A DNA stretch of 64,000 nt from Streptomyces sp. P9-A2 (GCF_036634175.1 NZ_JAZIFX010000001.1:5456001-5520000); one strand, 5' to 3'. Positions 44,433 through 53,302 are shown, numbered from the stretch's first letter. Notes: generated from the letters alone by a model not told the origin. Translations and numbers: made by a program.

Positions 44433-45401
44433 TCAGGAGCCGCCGTTGATCTTGGCCTCGGTGATCGCGCCGTCTTCGACGCCCCACTTCTCGACGATCT
44501 TCTTGTACTCGCCGCTGTCGATGACCGCCTGGACCGCCGCCTGCAGGGCGTCGCGCAGCTCGGTGTTGTCCTTGGCGACGGCGATGCCGTACGGGCCCGC
44601 CTCGACCTGGTCGCCGACGACCTCGAAGTACTCGCCGCCGCCGGAGTTCTTCACGGAGTACGCGGCGATCGGGAAGTCGGCGGAGACGACGTTCGCGCCC
44701 TTGGAGCGCATCCGGGTCTCGGCCTCGGGGTTGGTCGCGAAGTCCTCGATCTTCAGCGTCTTCTTGCCGTCCTCCACGCACTTCTTCGCCTGGTCCTTGG
44801 CGAGGTCGTGGGAGAAGGTGTTGCGCTGGACCGCCATGGTCTTGCCGCACAGGTCGTCCCAGGTCTTGATGCCCTGGTCGTCGCCCTTGTTGGTGTAGAG
44901 CGAAACGCCCGCTATGAAGTAGTCGACGAAGTCGACGCCGGCACCGACCTTCTTGCCGGTGTCGGCGTCGATGCCCTCCTGGCGGTCCTTGGTGTCGGTC
45001 ATGGCCGACATCGCGATGTCGTAGCGCTTGGACGCGAGACCGCCCACGAGGGTGTCGAACGTGCCGTTCTGGAACTCGAACTTCACGCCGAGCTCCTTGC
45101 CCATGGCGTTCGCGAGGTCCGGGTCGATGCCGACCGTGTTGCCGGAGTCGTCCTTGAACTCGACCGGGGCGTACGCGATGTCCGAGCCGACCTTGATGAC
45201 GCCCTTGTCGCGTATCGACTTGGGCAGCTTGTCGGCCAGCGGGGCGGTGCTGCTGGACGCGGTGTCGCCGCTGTCCGAGCCGTTGTCCTTGGTCTGGTCA
45301 CCGCAGCCGGTGACGAGCAGGGAGCCTGCGACCGCGATCGCGCCCACCGCTGCCAGTCGGGACTTGGCGGCGAGGGAGCGACGGGTGATACGTGCGGTCA
45401 T
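44433..45401 (-). CDS. Amino-acid ABC transporter, substrate-binding lipoprotein
   Basis: A 322-residue lipoprotein. The signal peptide ends with the lipobox LLVTGC at about residue 33; a twin Arg (TRRSLAAKSR) near the start suggests possible Tat export. The bilobed family-3 binding domain follows (GVIKVGSDIAYAPVEFKDDS, then GGLASKRYDIAMSAMTDTKD), where the aromatic and Arg/Asp residues for the amino-acid backbone are expected. First gene of the three-gene operon. The RBS GGAGG is 7 nt before the ATG. A perfect hairpin lies in its leader. Confidence 0.93.
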   Translation of the reverse strand: MTARITRRSLAAKSRLAAVGAIAVAGSLLVTGCGDQTKDNGSDSGDTASSSTAPLADKLPKSIRDKGVIKVGSDIAYAPVEFKDDSGNTVGIDPDLANAMGKELGVKFEFQNGTFDTLVGGLASKRYDIAMSAMTDTKDRQEGIDADTGKKVGAGVDFVDYFIAGVSLYTNKGDDQGIKTWDDLCGKTMAVQRNTFSHDLAKDQAKKCVEDGKKTLKIEDFATNPEAETRMRSKGANVVSADFPIAAYSVKNSGGGEYFEVVGDQVEAGPYGIAVAKDNTELRDALQAAVQAVIDSGEYKKIVEKWGVEDGAITEAKINGGS

Positions 45402-45986
45402 GGTGGTTCCTCCGGCGGAAGGGTGGGATGCCGATGGGGTCGGCCACTGCCGATGGGGATCGGCAGTGCCGCAGGTCGACGGGAGCACACGTCTTCGAGT
45501 GTCGCGACCTCGTGTGATTACCGCATCTTGCCATTCGGACTGCGCCGCTCAGAGGGCTCGCCATGTCAAAATCGGATAACAGGTGACGCTCGAACCGCAC
45601 GCATCCGCTCCACCATGGCCGGACAGTCTGCGGGATTACGCCATTACGGCCGGAAGATCTCTGGCCGTAGAGGGAGTATGGAGCGGTCGGCCGCCGGACT
45701 TGCCGGACCTTGAGCACTTGCCGAGTGTTCGTCCGGGTCTTGTCCTGAAAACGGTCGATGGGTCCTGGCACCCGCGTGTGACCTATGCGTTATGGACTCG
45801 TCGCCGAAGGCGTCGGTCCGGTAAGAAGGTGCTTTACACCCCTCATCCGGGGATCTAGGGCGCGTGTGCGGCGCGCCCGTCGCGTCCGAGCCCGTCGCAT
45901 CAACCCACCGGGCTCTGCGCGGTCCCGCCCGCTCCTCACCCGGAGCGGCAACCCTCAAACCATGATCGATTAAGGGGTACAACCAA
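45402..45986. other. Divergent intergenic region
   Basis: 585 bp between the binding-protein gene and the malic enzyme gene. It must hold promoters for both. Besides the inverted repeat at 45445-45468 I see no clear operator. A plus-strand open frame at 45583-45858 has poor third-position GC and a TTA codon, so I do not call it a gene. Confidence 0.5.
45445..45468. promoter_or_regulatory. Perfect inverted repeat in the ABC operon leader
   Basis: CACTGCCGAT and ATCGGCAGTG flank GGGG, 44-67 nt upstream of the binding-protein ATG. A related TGCCGATGGGGTCGG lies 12 nt nearer the gene. It is either an RNA hairpin in the leader or an operator. Confidence 0.7.
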
Positions 45987-47225
45987 GTGGCAGCGGAGAT
46001 TGTGAATCCTCGCAGCGACAGCGAAGGCCGGACCGGTCATACCGAGCAGGACGGCGGGGCGGAGCCCCTCGAGTCCTTCGACCCGGCATTCGCGCTGCAC
46101 CGCGGCGGCAAGATGGCTGTGCAAGCCACCGTGCCGCTCCGTGACCGGGACGACCTGTCCCTGGCGTACACACCCGGCGTCGCGAAAGTGTGCAGCGCGA
46201 TCGCCGACCAGCCGGACCTCGTCCACGACTACACCTGGAAGTCCTCGGTCGTCGCCGTCGTCACCGACGGTACGGCCGTGCTGGGACTCGGTGACATCGG
46301 ACCCGAGGCCTCCCTCCCGGTGATGGAGGGCAAGGCCATCCTCTTCAAGCAGTTCGGCGGCGTGGACGCGATTCCGCTCGCCCTGAACTGCACCGACGTG
46401 GACGAGATCATCGAGACCGTGGTCCGGCTCGCCCCGTCCTTCGGCGGCGTGAACCTGGAGGACATCTCGGCACCCCGGTGCTTCGAGATCGAACAGCGTC
46501 TGCAGGAACGGCTGGACATCCCGGTCTTCCACGACGACCAGCACGGCACCGCGATCGTGTCGCTGGCGGCGCTGCGGAACGCGGCGCGGCTGAGCGGGCG
46601 GACCCTGGGCGAACTGCGGGCCGTGATCTCGGGCGCCGGAGCGGCCGGTGTCGCCATCGCGAAGATGCTGGTCGAGGCCGGCGTCGGCGATGTCGCGGTG
46701 GCCGACCGCAAGGGCGTCGTCTCGCGGGACCGGGAGGACCTCACGCCGGTCAAGCGCGAACTGGCGGCGTTCACCAACAAGGCGGGTCTGTCCGGATCGC
46801 TCGAGGACGCGCTGGCCGGGGCCGACGTCTTCATCGGCGTCTCCGGCGGTACGGTGCCGGAGACGGCGGTGGCGTCGATGGCGAAGGGCGCCTTCGTCTT
46901 CGCCATGGCCAACCCGGAGCCCGAGGTGCACCCGGAGATCGCGCGCAAGTACGCGGCGGTCGTGGCCACCGGGCGGTCGGACTTCCCGAACCAGATCAAC
47001 AACGTGCTGGCGTTCCCCGGAATCTTCGCCGGGGCGCTGCAGGTGCGGGCCTCGCGGATCACCGAGGGGATGAAGCTGGCGGCGGCAGAGGCGCTGGCGG
47101 CGGTGGTGGGGGACGATCTCGCGCCCGACTACGTCATCCCGTCCCCGTTCGACGAGCGGGTCGCGCCGGCGGTGACCGCGGCAGTCGCCGCGGCGGCCCG
47201 TGCGGAGGGCGTCGCCCGCCGCTGA
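45987..47225 (+). CDS. NAD(P)-dependent malic enzyme
   Basis: A 412-residue malic enzyme of the short bacterial type, converting malate to pyruvate and CO2 with NAD(P) reduction. Motifs: LSLAYTPGVAKVC with the substrate Tyr, FGGVNLEDISAPRCFEIEQR and PVFHDDQHGTAIVSLAAL with the metal-binding acidic residues, and the nucleotide fold VISGAGAAGVAIAKMLVEAG. GTG start. Coenzyme preference is not decided by sequence here. A clear terminator follows. Confidence 0.93.
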   Translation: MAAEIVNPRSDSEGRTGHTEQDGGAEPLESFDPAFALHRGGKMAVQATVPLRDRDDLSLAYTPGVAKVCSAIADQPDLVHDYTWKSSVVAVVTDGTAVLGLGDIGPEASLPVMEGKAILFKQFGGVDAIPLALNCTDVDEIIETVVRLAPSFGGVNLEDISAPRCFEIEQRLQERLDIPVFHDDQHGTAIVSLAALRNAARLSGRTLGELRAVISGAGAAGVAIAKMLVEAGVGDVAVADRKGVVSRDREDLTPVKRELAAFTNKAGLSGSLEDALAGADVFIGVSGGTVPETAVASMAKGAFVFAMANPEPEVHPEIARKYAAVVATGRSDFPNQINNVLAFPGIFAGALQVRASRITEGMKLAAAEALAAVVGDDLAPDYVIPSPFDERVAPAVTAAVAAAARAEGVARR

Positions 47226-47243
47226 GGCGCGCGAAGGTGTGCC

Positions 47244-47285
47244 GGAGTCGGCCTCGTCCTCGGGTGGACGGGGCCGACTCCTTTG
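47244..47285 (+). terminator. Terminator after malic enzyme
   Basis: GGAGTCGGCC pairs with GGCCGACTCC, with an inner CGTCC/GGACG stem, followed by TTTG. Confidence 0.85.
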
Positions 47286-47298
47286 TGGGGGCGCTCGC

Positions 47299-47329
47299 CG
47301 GGCGGGGGCGGGGGCGGGGGCGGGGGCGA
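47299..47329 (+). repeat. G-rich hexanucleotide tandem repeat
   Basis: About five GGGGGC units in a row sit in the gap between malic enzyme and the oxidoreductase. Runs of five G's every 6 nt could form a G-quadruplex in DNA or RNA of the plus strand. Confidence 0.8.
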
Positions 47330-47470
47330 GGGCTTGGCGCTTGAGGGCCGGGGCCGGGCGAGCTGTGCCGGGGCGCCGGGGCGGGCCGTGCCGGGGCACT
47401 TGGGCAAGAAGGCGTGTCTCACAGCGCCGCGTTGTTCCGTCAGAGGGACGGGCAACCTATCGTCAAGGTC

Positions 47471-48436
47471 ATGTTCGCTGTCTACGCCGCCCGAATCGAC
47501 CGTGACCAGCCGCTTTCCGGTCTGGAGCTGGGGGAGCGTCCGGCTCCCGAGGCTCGTCCCGGCTGGAGCACCGTGACCGTGAAGGCCGCCTCTCTCAATC
47601 ACCATGACCTGTGGTCCCTGCGGGGCGTCGGCCTCCCGGAGGACCGGCTGCCGATGATCCTCGGCTGCGACGCCGCCGGGATCGACGAGGACGGCAACGA
47701 GGTCGTCCTGCACTCCGTGATCGGACAGACCGGCCACGGGGTGGGCCCCGGGGAGCCCCGGTCGATCCTGACGGAGCGCTATCCCGGCACGTTCGCCGAG
47801 CAGGTTGCCGTGCCCACCTGGAACGTCCTGCCCAAACCGAAGGAGCTGTCCTTCGAGGAGGCGGCCTGCCTGCCCACGGCCTGGCTGACCGCGTACCGGA
47901 TGCTGTTCACCAACGCCGGGGTGCGACCCGGCGACTCCGTCCTGGTGCAGGGCGCCGGCGGGGGCGTCGCCACCGCCGCGATCGTGCTGGGCAGGGCCGC
48001 GGGACTGCGGGTGTTCACCACGAGCCGGGACGAGGCGAAGCGGAAGCGGGCCCTGGAACTGGGCGCGGTGGAGGCGCTGGAGCCCGGGGCACGGCTGCCG
48101 CAGCGGGTCGACGCGGTCATCGAGACGGTGGGAGCCGCGACCTGGTCCCACTCGGTGAAGTCGCTGCGGCCCGGCGGCACGCTGGTGATCTCCGGTGCCA
48201 CCAGCGGTGACCGGCCCTCGCACGCCGAACTGACCCGGATCTTCTTCCTGGAACTCAAGGTCGTCGGGTCGACGATGGGCGGCAAGGACGAACTGGAGGA
48301 CCTGCTCGCCTTCTGCGCCGCCGCCGGTGTGCGGCCCGTCATCGACGAGGTGCTGCCCATGGACCGGGCCCGGGAAGGGTTCGAGCGCATGGAGGCGGGC
48401 GAGCAGTTCGGGAAGATCGTGCTCACTGCTCCGTAA
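47471..48436 (+). CDS. Medium-chain alcohol dehydrogenase/quinone oxidoreductase family protein
   Basis: A 321-residue MDR-superfamily enzyme. The N-terminal GroES-like domain contains NHHDLWSLRGVG, and the Rossmann fold has DSVLVQGAGGGVATAAIVLG, typical NADPH binding. The structural-zinc Cys cluster of classical alcohol dehydrogenases is not seen, so it is nearer the zinc-independent quinone oxidoreductases; LGCDAAGIDEDG matches. The ATG at 47471 was preferred over an upstream frame at 47414. Substrate unknown. Confidence 0.88.
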   Translation: MFAVYAARIDRDQPLSGLELGERPAPEARPGWSTVTVKAASLNHHDLWSLRGVGLPEDRLPMILGCDAAGIDEDGNEVVLHSVIGQTGHGVGPGEPRSILTERYPGTFAEQVAVPTWNVLPKPKELSFEEAACLPTAWLTAYRMLFTNAGVRPGDSVLVQGAGGGVATAAIVLGRAAGLRVFTTSRDEAKRKRALELGAVEALEPGARLPQRVDAVIETVGAATWSHSVKSLRPGGTLVISGATSGDRPSHAELTRIFFLELKVVGSTMGGKDELEDLLAFCAAAGVRPVIDEVLPMDRAREGFERMEAGEQFGKIVLTAP

Positions 48437-48553
48437 CCGCGCGGCGGTACACCACTCGGTCCTGCCGTCTCTCGCGGTGGGGGTTCACGGCCGGCCCGGT
48501 TTCCGGGCCGGCCGTCTGCCTGTCCACCTGCCCGCTTGCCCGCTTGCCCGCTT

Positions 48554-48597
48554 GTCAATCAGGGTTGACGCGCGGCATATTGTCAACGTACGTTGAC
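48554..48597. promoter_or_regulatory. Double palindromic operator upstream of the HTH/Clp-N pair
   Basis: A perfect 16-bp palindrome, GTCAACGTACGTTGAC (48582-48597), ends 3 nt before the HTH gene. A second dyad, GTCAA-N6-TTGAC (48554-48569), is centred 28 bp upstream. The small HTH protein probably binds here and represses its own operon. Confidence 0.8.
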
Positions 48598-48600
48598 GGT

Positions 48601-48810
48601 ATGACCGAAGCAACCGATCTTGCCGAGCGGGCGGGTGACCGTGATCCGCGGGTCGGCCTGCGGGCCGTCGCCGCGCTGCGCAGACTGCTGGAGCAGTTGG
48701 AGGCCGTGCAGGTGCGCAACGCGCGCAACCACGGCTGGTCGTGGCAGGAGATCGCCAACGAGCTCGGAGTGAGCAGGCAGGCCGCGCACAAGAAGTACGG
48801 GAGGCATTGA
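48601..48810 (+). CDS. Small helix-turn-helix protein
   Basis: A 69-residue protein. The C-terminal half is a helix-turn-helix (WSWQEIANELGVSRQAAHKKYGRH), the N-terminal half an amphipathic helix (VGLRAVAALRRLLEQLEAVQ) suited to dimerisation. The ATG follows directly after a palindrome, arguing for leaderless or very short-leader translation and autoregulation. Its stop overlaps the next start (TGATG), so it is coupled to the Clp-N gene. Confidence 0.85.
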   Translation: MTEATDLAERAGDRDPRVGLRAVAALRRLLEQLEAVQVRNARNHGWSWQEIANELGVSRQAAHKKYGRH

Positions 48811-49376
48811 TGTTCGAACGGTTCACGAAGGATGCCCGCGCCGTGGTGAAGGGGGCCGTCGAGCAGGCCGAGGAGGCCGGAGCGCGGTATGTCGGTGCCG
48901 ACCATCTGCTGCTGGCCCTGATCGACCGGGAGGGCGGCCGGGCTTCGTTCGCGCTGGCCACTCTCGGACTCGCCGAGCGACGGGACTCGGTGCGGGCCGC
49001 GGTGGGGGAGGCGCGGCGGAGAGCCGGACTGACCCAGGCCGAGACCGACGCGCTGGCCGGGCTCGGCATCGATGTCACGGAGATCGTCGCCAGGGTGGAG
49101 GACGTGCACGGCCCCGGAGCCATGTCCCGCGACGGGAGAAGCGCCGGCCGGTGGCGCTCGGGGCACCGTCCCTTCACCCGGGAGGCCAAGGACGCCCTGG
49201 CGGGCGCCCTGCGGGTCGCCACCGACCGTCACGACCGACACATCGGCGACGAACACCTTCTGCTGGCCCTGACCGTCCGCCCCGGCGTTCCGGCAGAAGC
49301 TCTCGCGGATCACGGCGTCACGTACGAGTCCCTGACGAGGGTCCTGTACGGCGACGGGGAGGCCAAGGCGGGCTGA
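48810..49376 (+). CDS. Stand-alone double Clp-N domain protein
   Basis: A 188-residue protein with two Clp R/N repeats and no ATPase domain. Repeat 1 spans about residues 1-75 (MFERFTKDARAVVKGAVEQA, then GADHLLLALIDREGG), repeat 2 about 115-185 (RPFTREAKDALAGALRVATD, then GDEHLLLALTVRPGV). In ClpC/ClpA this region receives adaptor proteins and substrates. Alone, it may act as an adaptor or decoy for the ClpC protease, or sense damaged proteins. Translation is coupled to the small HTH regulator. Confidence 0.88.
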   Translation: MFERFTKDARAVVKGAVEQAEEAGARYVGADHLLLALIDREGGRASFALATLGLAERRDSVRAAVGEARRRAGLTQAETDALAGLGIDVTEIVARVEDVHGPGAMSRDGRSAGRWRSGHRPFTREAKDALAGALRVATDRHDRHIGDEHLLLALTVRPGVPAEALADHGVTYESLTRVLYGDGEAKAG

Positions 49377-49724
49377 GCGGCCATCGGGTCCGGGCCGCCG
49401 GACTGTCGGGCCGCTGGATCTCCGGATTGTCGGGCCACTGGACCGTCGGACCGCCGGGCCCATCGGGGCCGGGCCGGCGGAGGGGTCCCGGCCGCCCGTC
49501 AGGACGCCGGCATGAGCCCGTCCACGAGTTCCGCCGTGGGCGGGTGGTGGCGGGCCGGAGAGCGTGGTGGAGCCGGCCGAGGTGTGCACCCGCATGGCGG
49601 CCGAGGTGGGCCGGGTCGCGTGCGGTCGCGGGCCGGGCGGGACCGGGCCTGCCGGGCACGGCCGGGGCCCGTCGGCGTCCGGCCGGTCCCGGTGATGCCC
49701 CGGCAGGCTTGCGGGAGATCCTTG
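49377..49724. other. Intergenic region, G-rich imperfect repeats
   Basis: 348 bp between the convergent Clp-N and PadR genes. The first third has imperfect repeats of CGGACTGTCGGGCCRCTGGA. No coding frame is convincing and no classic terminator hairpin stands out. Confidence 0.5.
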
Positions 49725-50780
49725 TCAGGGCTTCGGGGCGTGCAGGAGGGCTCCGATCCGGGCTGCGGCCGTGGACAGGTGGCGGCGGGCTTCGCGGAGC
49801 TGGTCCGGGGTGACGCCGTGGTCGCGGGTCGCGTCGCGGATGTCGTCCCGGAAGCGGTCCAGCAGACGGTCCAGATCGCGCGCGGGGTCGCCGGTGGAGT
49901 CCTCCGTGGCGCCCTCGTGCGCCCAGTCCGGGGTGTAGTCGGCGGGGAAGTCCTCCGAGGTCCGGGAGTAGGACGGTCCGGGCTCCGGGGTGGCGCTCTC
50001 CGTGCCGGTACGGCCGAAGGTGAAGTCCTTGCCGAACTCGCCCACCTCCTTGACCAGCTCACCCAGGCCCTCACGCAGGCCCGTCGGCCAGTCGCCGCGT
50101 GAAAAGTGGTCCTGCATCTGCTCCTGGACCCGCCGGGCGATGCGCTGCACCTCCTCCTGGGCCTGGGCGGAGGCCCGGTCCTGGGCCTCCTTGGCCTGAT
50201 GGCGGGCACGCTGCGCCTCGTCGCGGGCGCGGCGGCTCTCGTCCTTCGCGCGCCGGGCCTGTTCCTTCCACTCCTGCTTGGCGCGGCGCATCTCCTCCTT
50301 CGCGGCACGCCAGGCATCCTTCTCGCCGGGGCCCGTGAAATCGCCTGTCTCCGCATCGGCTTCGCCCGACGCCCCCGCGCCATGGCCGCCCTTGCGGGCC
50401 TGGCCGGCGGCGGCGCGCATCTCGCGGCGCAGGTCACCCGCCGCCCCGCGGACGTCGGCCCGGATCTCGGCGGCCAGCTCGGCGACCGACTCCCGGATCT
50501 CCAGCTCCAGGTCGATCAGTTCGCCGCTGCGGTCGGCCAGTTCGGCACGGCCGGCGTCCGTGATCGAGTACACCTTGCGGCCGCCCTCGCTGGTGTGGGT
50601 GACCAGGCCCTCCGCCTCCAGCTTGGCCAGGCGCGGGTAGACCGTGCCCGCCGAGGGCGCGTACAGCCCATGGAAGCGCTCCTCGAGCAGACGGATCACC
50701 TCGTAGCCGTGGCGCGGGGCCTCGTCCAGCAGCTTCAGCAGGTACAGGCGGAGGCGTCCGTGGGCGAAGACGGGAGGCAT
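49725..50780 (-). CDS. PadR-family regulator with long coiled-coil extension
   Basis: A 351-residue protein; ordinary PadR proteins are 110-190. The first ~95 residues form the PadR winged helix (LRLYLLKLLDEAPRHGYEVI, then GTVYPRLAKLEAEGLVTHTS). From about 100 to 240 follows a highly charged region rich in Arg/Glu/Ala (AKEEMRRAKQEWKEQARRAK onward), probably a coiled coil, then an acidic tail ending in a helical segment (LREARRHLSTAAARIGALLH). It starts 1 nt after the DUF4097 stop. The coiled coil may carry an additional sensing or oligomerisation role. Confidence 0.85.
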   Translation of the reverse strand: MPPVFAHGRLRLYLLKLLDEAPRHGYEVIRLLEERFHGLYAPSAGTVYPRLAKLEAEGLVTHTSEGGRKVYSITDAGRAELADRSGELIDLELEIRESVAELAAEIRADVRGAAGDLRREMRAAAGQARKGGHGAGASGEADAETGDFTGPGEKDAWRAAKEEMRRAKQEWKEQARRAKDESRRARDEAQRARHQAKEAQDRASAQAQEEVQRIARRVQEQMQDHFSRGDWPTGLREGLGELVKEVGEFGKDFTFGRTGTESATPEPGPSYSRTSEDFPADYTPDWAHEGATEDSTGDPARDLDRLLDRFRDDIRDATRDHGVTPDQLREARRHLSTAAARIGALLHAPKP

Positions 50781-50781
50781 G

Positions 50782-51783
50782 TCAGAACACCTTCTTGTCG
50801 GTGGGGCCGTCGGGTGTGGCGTCGGGGTCCGGAGTGGGGACGGAATCGTCCCCCGGGTTGTCCCGTGGCCGGCTCCCGGGGCCGCCCGGGTCCGCAGGTC
50901 CCTCCATGGGTGTATCCGCGGGTGTGTCCGGTCCGCCTCCGGCGGCGGGCGGCGCGTCCCACGGCTCGCTCTCCTCCTCGTGGGGCGGGCGGCGCAGCAG
51001 GGCTATGGAGCCGGAGACGGTGGTGGCCCGCAGCTTGCCGGTGCCCGCGCCCAGCCGGCCGGTGATCTTGTGTGCGCCCCACTGGCCGTGAACCCGCAGG
51101 CCGTCGAAGGCGTTGGAGACGGCGCCGCTCGCCGTGTTGGCCTCGACCTCGGCATCCGCCGGATCGGGCAGCCGGATCGCGATCTCACCGGAGACGCTGG
51201 TCAGCCGGATATCGGTGGGACCGTCGGGAGCGAGGTCCACGATCATGGAGCCACTGACCGAGTCCGCGCGCACGGTGGAGCCGGAGCCGTCGACCACGGT
51301 GAGGTCGCCGGAGACGGAGTTGAAGCGGAGGTCGCCGGTGACGGACTGGGCCTCGATGTTCCCGGACACCGTGTCCGCGCGGACCGGGCCGGAGAGGGCG
51401 ACCAGAGTCGCGTCGCCCGTGACGCCCTTCACCACGGTCGGCCCCTTGACCCCGGAGACGACGGCACCGGCGCCGACCACGCCCACCTCGACCCGCGTAT
51501 GCGCCGGAACGGCCAGGGAGACCACCGCGCTGCGGCGCCAGCCCTTGCGGTCCAGCCACTTGAGGAAGCCCTTCCAGGGCAGGTCCTCATAGGCCACCGT
51601 GAGGACGCCGTCCCGCTGGGTCACCATCAGCGGCGGTCCCTCGGTCTCGGAGATCTCCAGCCGGGCGGAACCTTCGTCCGTGCCCACCACGTTCACCGTT
51701 CCGTTGACGATGCGGACGTGGAGCTCGGCCACCGGGTCGTCGAAAGTGAGCTTCTCGGGCCCCGAGACGGACCTTTCGAACAT
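50782..51783 (-). CDS. DUF4097-family beta-helix protein
   Basis: A 333-residue protein made of short beta repeats with a recurring VSGxIxxxxVxGD pattern (ADTVSGNIEAQSVTGDLRF, then NSVSGDLTVVDGSGSTVRAD and LTSVSGEIAIRLPD), forming a predicted right-handed beta helix. This is DUF4097. The C-terminal ~70 residues are Pro/Gly/Asp-rich and disordered. No signal peptide is seen. It is the first gene of a two-gene operon with the PadR regulator, an arrangement in which the regulator often controls the pair. Function unknown. Confidence 0.85.
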   Translation of the reverse strand: MFERSVSGPEKLTFDDPVAELHVRIVNGTVNVVGTDEGSARLEISETEGPPLMVTQRDGVLTVAYEDLPWKGFLKWLDRKGWRRSAVVSLAVPAHTRVEVGVVGAGAVVSGVKGPTVVKGVTGDATLVALSGPVRADTVSGNIEAQSVTGDLRFNSVSGDLTVVDGSGSTVRADSVSGSMIVDLAPDGPTDIRLTSVSGEIAIRLPDPADAEVEANTASGAVSNAFDGLRVHGQWGAHKITGRLGAGTGKLRATTVSGSIALLRRPPHEEESEPWDAPPAAGGGPDTPADTPMEGPADPGGPGSRPRDNPGDDSVPTPDPDATPDGPTDKKVF

Positions 51784-52001
51784 GGTGGAACCTCCTGGGA
51801 CGGGCTGCCGGGACTGTCTTGTCTGACTGCCGGAGGGCGAAACGGCGGCACGAGGTGTGCGGCACATGGCCGCACACGTATCCCGACGCGCCATATCGCG
51901 TCTCACGTAATTCACGATATATCGCGGTCGATGAAAGTCAAGACACTCGTTCCGGTGACCAGTCGCCCTGCGTGTCGGGCGAATTGTCCTACGGTGTGAC
52001 C

Positions 52002-52967
52002 ATGTCGACGGAACCATCCCAGGTCGCCGGCCGGGCCCGTCCCGTACCGGGAGCCCTGCTGCTGTGCCGCGCGGAGCCCGGCTCCGTCGTTCCCGCCGCC
52101 CGGCTGCTGCACGAACGCATGCTGCTCGCCCGGGCCGGCGATGACTGGAGTGTGCTCGTCCCCGAGGGCGGGCCCTGGCGGTCCGGCACGGACCCGGTGG
52201 ACCGGGTGGTCAACGGCTGGGCCGTCGCGCTCACCGTCGGCGTCTCCTGGCCGGTGCTGGCCCTGTGGTGGGACGGCGAACGGGCCGGGTTCACGCTCGC
52301 CATCGGCTTCCGCCACCCGGTCGGCTATGTGTGGCTGGCCGACGGCACACCGGCCGGCATGGAGGAGGCCATGCGCACCTTCGGGGGCCGGCTCGGCCTC
52401 GACCCGGTCCTGGACATGCAGGCCCTGGAAGAGCTGACCGAGCCCGATTCCGCCGCCGACGCCTTCGCGCGGCTGAGCGGAGTACTCGCCGTTCTCACTC
52501 GCGCGGGCGTATCCCTGCCCCCGGGACTCGTCCCCGGTGAGAACGCCGACGGACTGCTCGAAGCGGCCCGGCTCCAGCCGGACACCCGCCGGATCGAGGC
52601 GGACGGGAGCGGGGAGGAGAGCACGGCGGGCGAGAGGAGCGCTACGGGCGGGGGCGAGCGCGGGGGCCAGACCCGGGAACAGACCCGGGAACAGAAGCAG
52701 CGGAGGGAATACGGAGCGAGGGAGGCGGATCGGCCGGGGGGCGCCACCGGTGCCGGGCATCCCGTGCTGTGGCCCTCCCGCGCGGGCAGCCCGTCGTCCA
52801 TGCCCGCCGTGCCCGTCCTGGCCCTCGTCCAGATGGCCGCGGGCCTGCCGCTGGCCGTCTGGGGCCTACGGCACCGCAGCGGCGGCTGGATCGTCGCGGG
52901 GACGCTCCTGCTGGCCCACGGCGCCCTCGCACTGGCGAGCCACACCCTCACCCACCCGCGCGACTGA
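52002..52967 (+). CDS. Hypothetical protein with C-terminal membrane helices
   Basis: A 321-residue protein. The N-terminal ~190 residues look like a soluble alpha/beta domain (GALLLCRAEPGSVVPAARLL, then SWPVLALWWDGERAGFTLAI); a charged linker with the repeats QTREQTREQ follows; the C-terminus has two hydrophobic helices (VPVLALVQMAAGLPLAVWGL, WIVAGTLLLAHGALALA). Third-position GC is high throughout the soluble part. I do not recognise the family. It is divergent from the DUF4097 operon. Confidence 0.7.
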   Translation: MSTEPSQVAGRARPVPGALLLCRAEPGSVVPAARLLHERMLLARAGDDWSVLVPEGGPWRSGTDPVDRVVNGWAVALTVGVSWPVLALWWDGERAGFTLAIGFRHPVGYVWLADGTPAGMEEAMRTFGGRLGLDPVLDMQALEELTEPDSAADAFARLSGVLAVLTRAGVSLPPGLVPGENADGLLEAARLQPDTRRIEADGSGEESTAGERSATGGGERGGQTREQTREQKQRREYGAREADRPGGATGAGHPVLWPSRAGSPSSMPAVPVLALVQMAAGLPLAVWGLRHRSGGWIVAGTLLLAHGALALASHTLTHPRD

Positions 52968-53054
52968 ACCCGCACGACAGGCGGCCTCGCGCGACTGGAC
53001 CCGCACGCGCGGCGGGGGCGCACCCGCCCACGCGGCACGCTCGCCGGCCTCCTC

Positions 53055-53237
53055 CTACTCCTCGTCCTCGTCGTCGTCCAGCCGGGCCAGCCACGTTGCC
53101 AGGCGTTCCACCGGCACCTCGAAGTCGGGGTTGAGGTCGACGAACGTCCGCAACTGCTCGGCGAGCCACTCGAAGGTGACCTCCTCCTCGCCGCGCCGCT
53201 TCTCCAGTTCCTCGATGCCACGGTCCGTGAAGTACAT
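53055..53237 (-). CDS. DUF6104 small conserved protein
   Basis: A 60-residue acidic protein, MYFTDRGIEELEKRRGEEEV followed by FEWLAEQLRTFVDLNPDFEV and an Asp/Glu C-terminus. I recognise this as a small actinobacterial family (DUF6104). It is too short for a function call. The open frame extends upstream, but the ATG at 53237 gives the family N-terminus. It lies downstream of sucA on the same strand, separated by a strong terminator. Confidence 0.8.
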   Translation of the reverse strand: MYFTDRGIEELEKRRGEEEVTFEWLAEQLRTFVDLNPDFEVPVERLATWLARLDDDEDEE

Positions 53238-53302
53238 GAGGACAAGAATATGTGGGCGCCGAACCGGGCCGAACCGGGCCGGACCGCGACGGAGCGTGAA
53301 AA

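Noticed and set aside
45583..45858. Possible 91-residue gene between the ABC operon and malic enzyme
   Set aside because: Low GC at third codon positions, a TTA codon, no ribosome site and no family resemblance.
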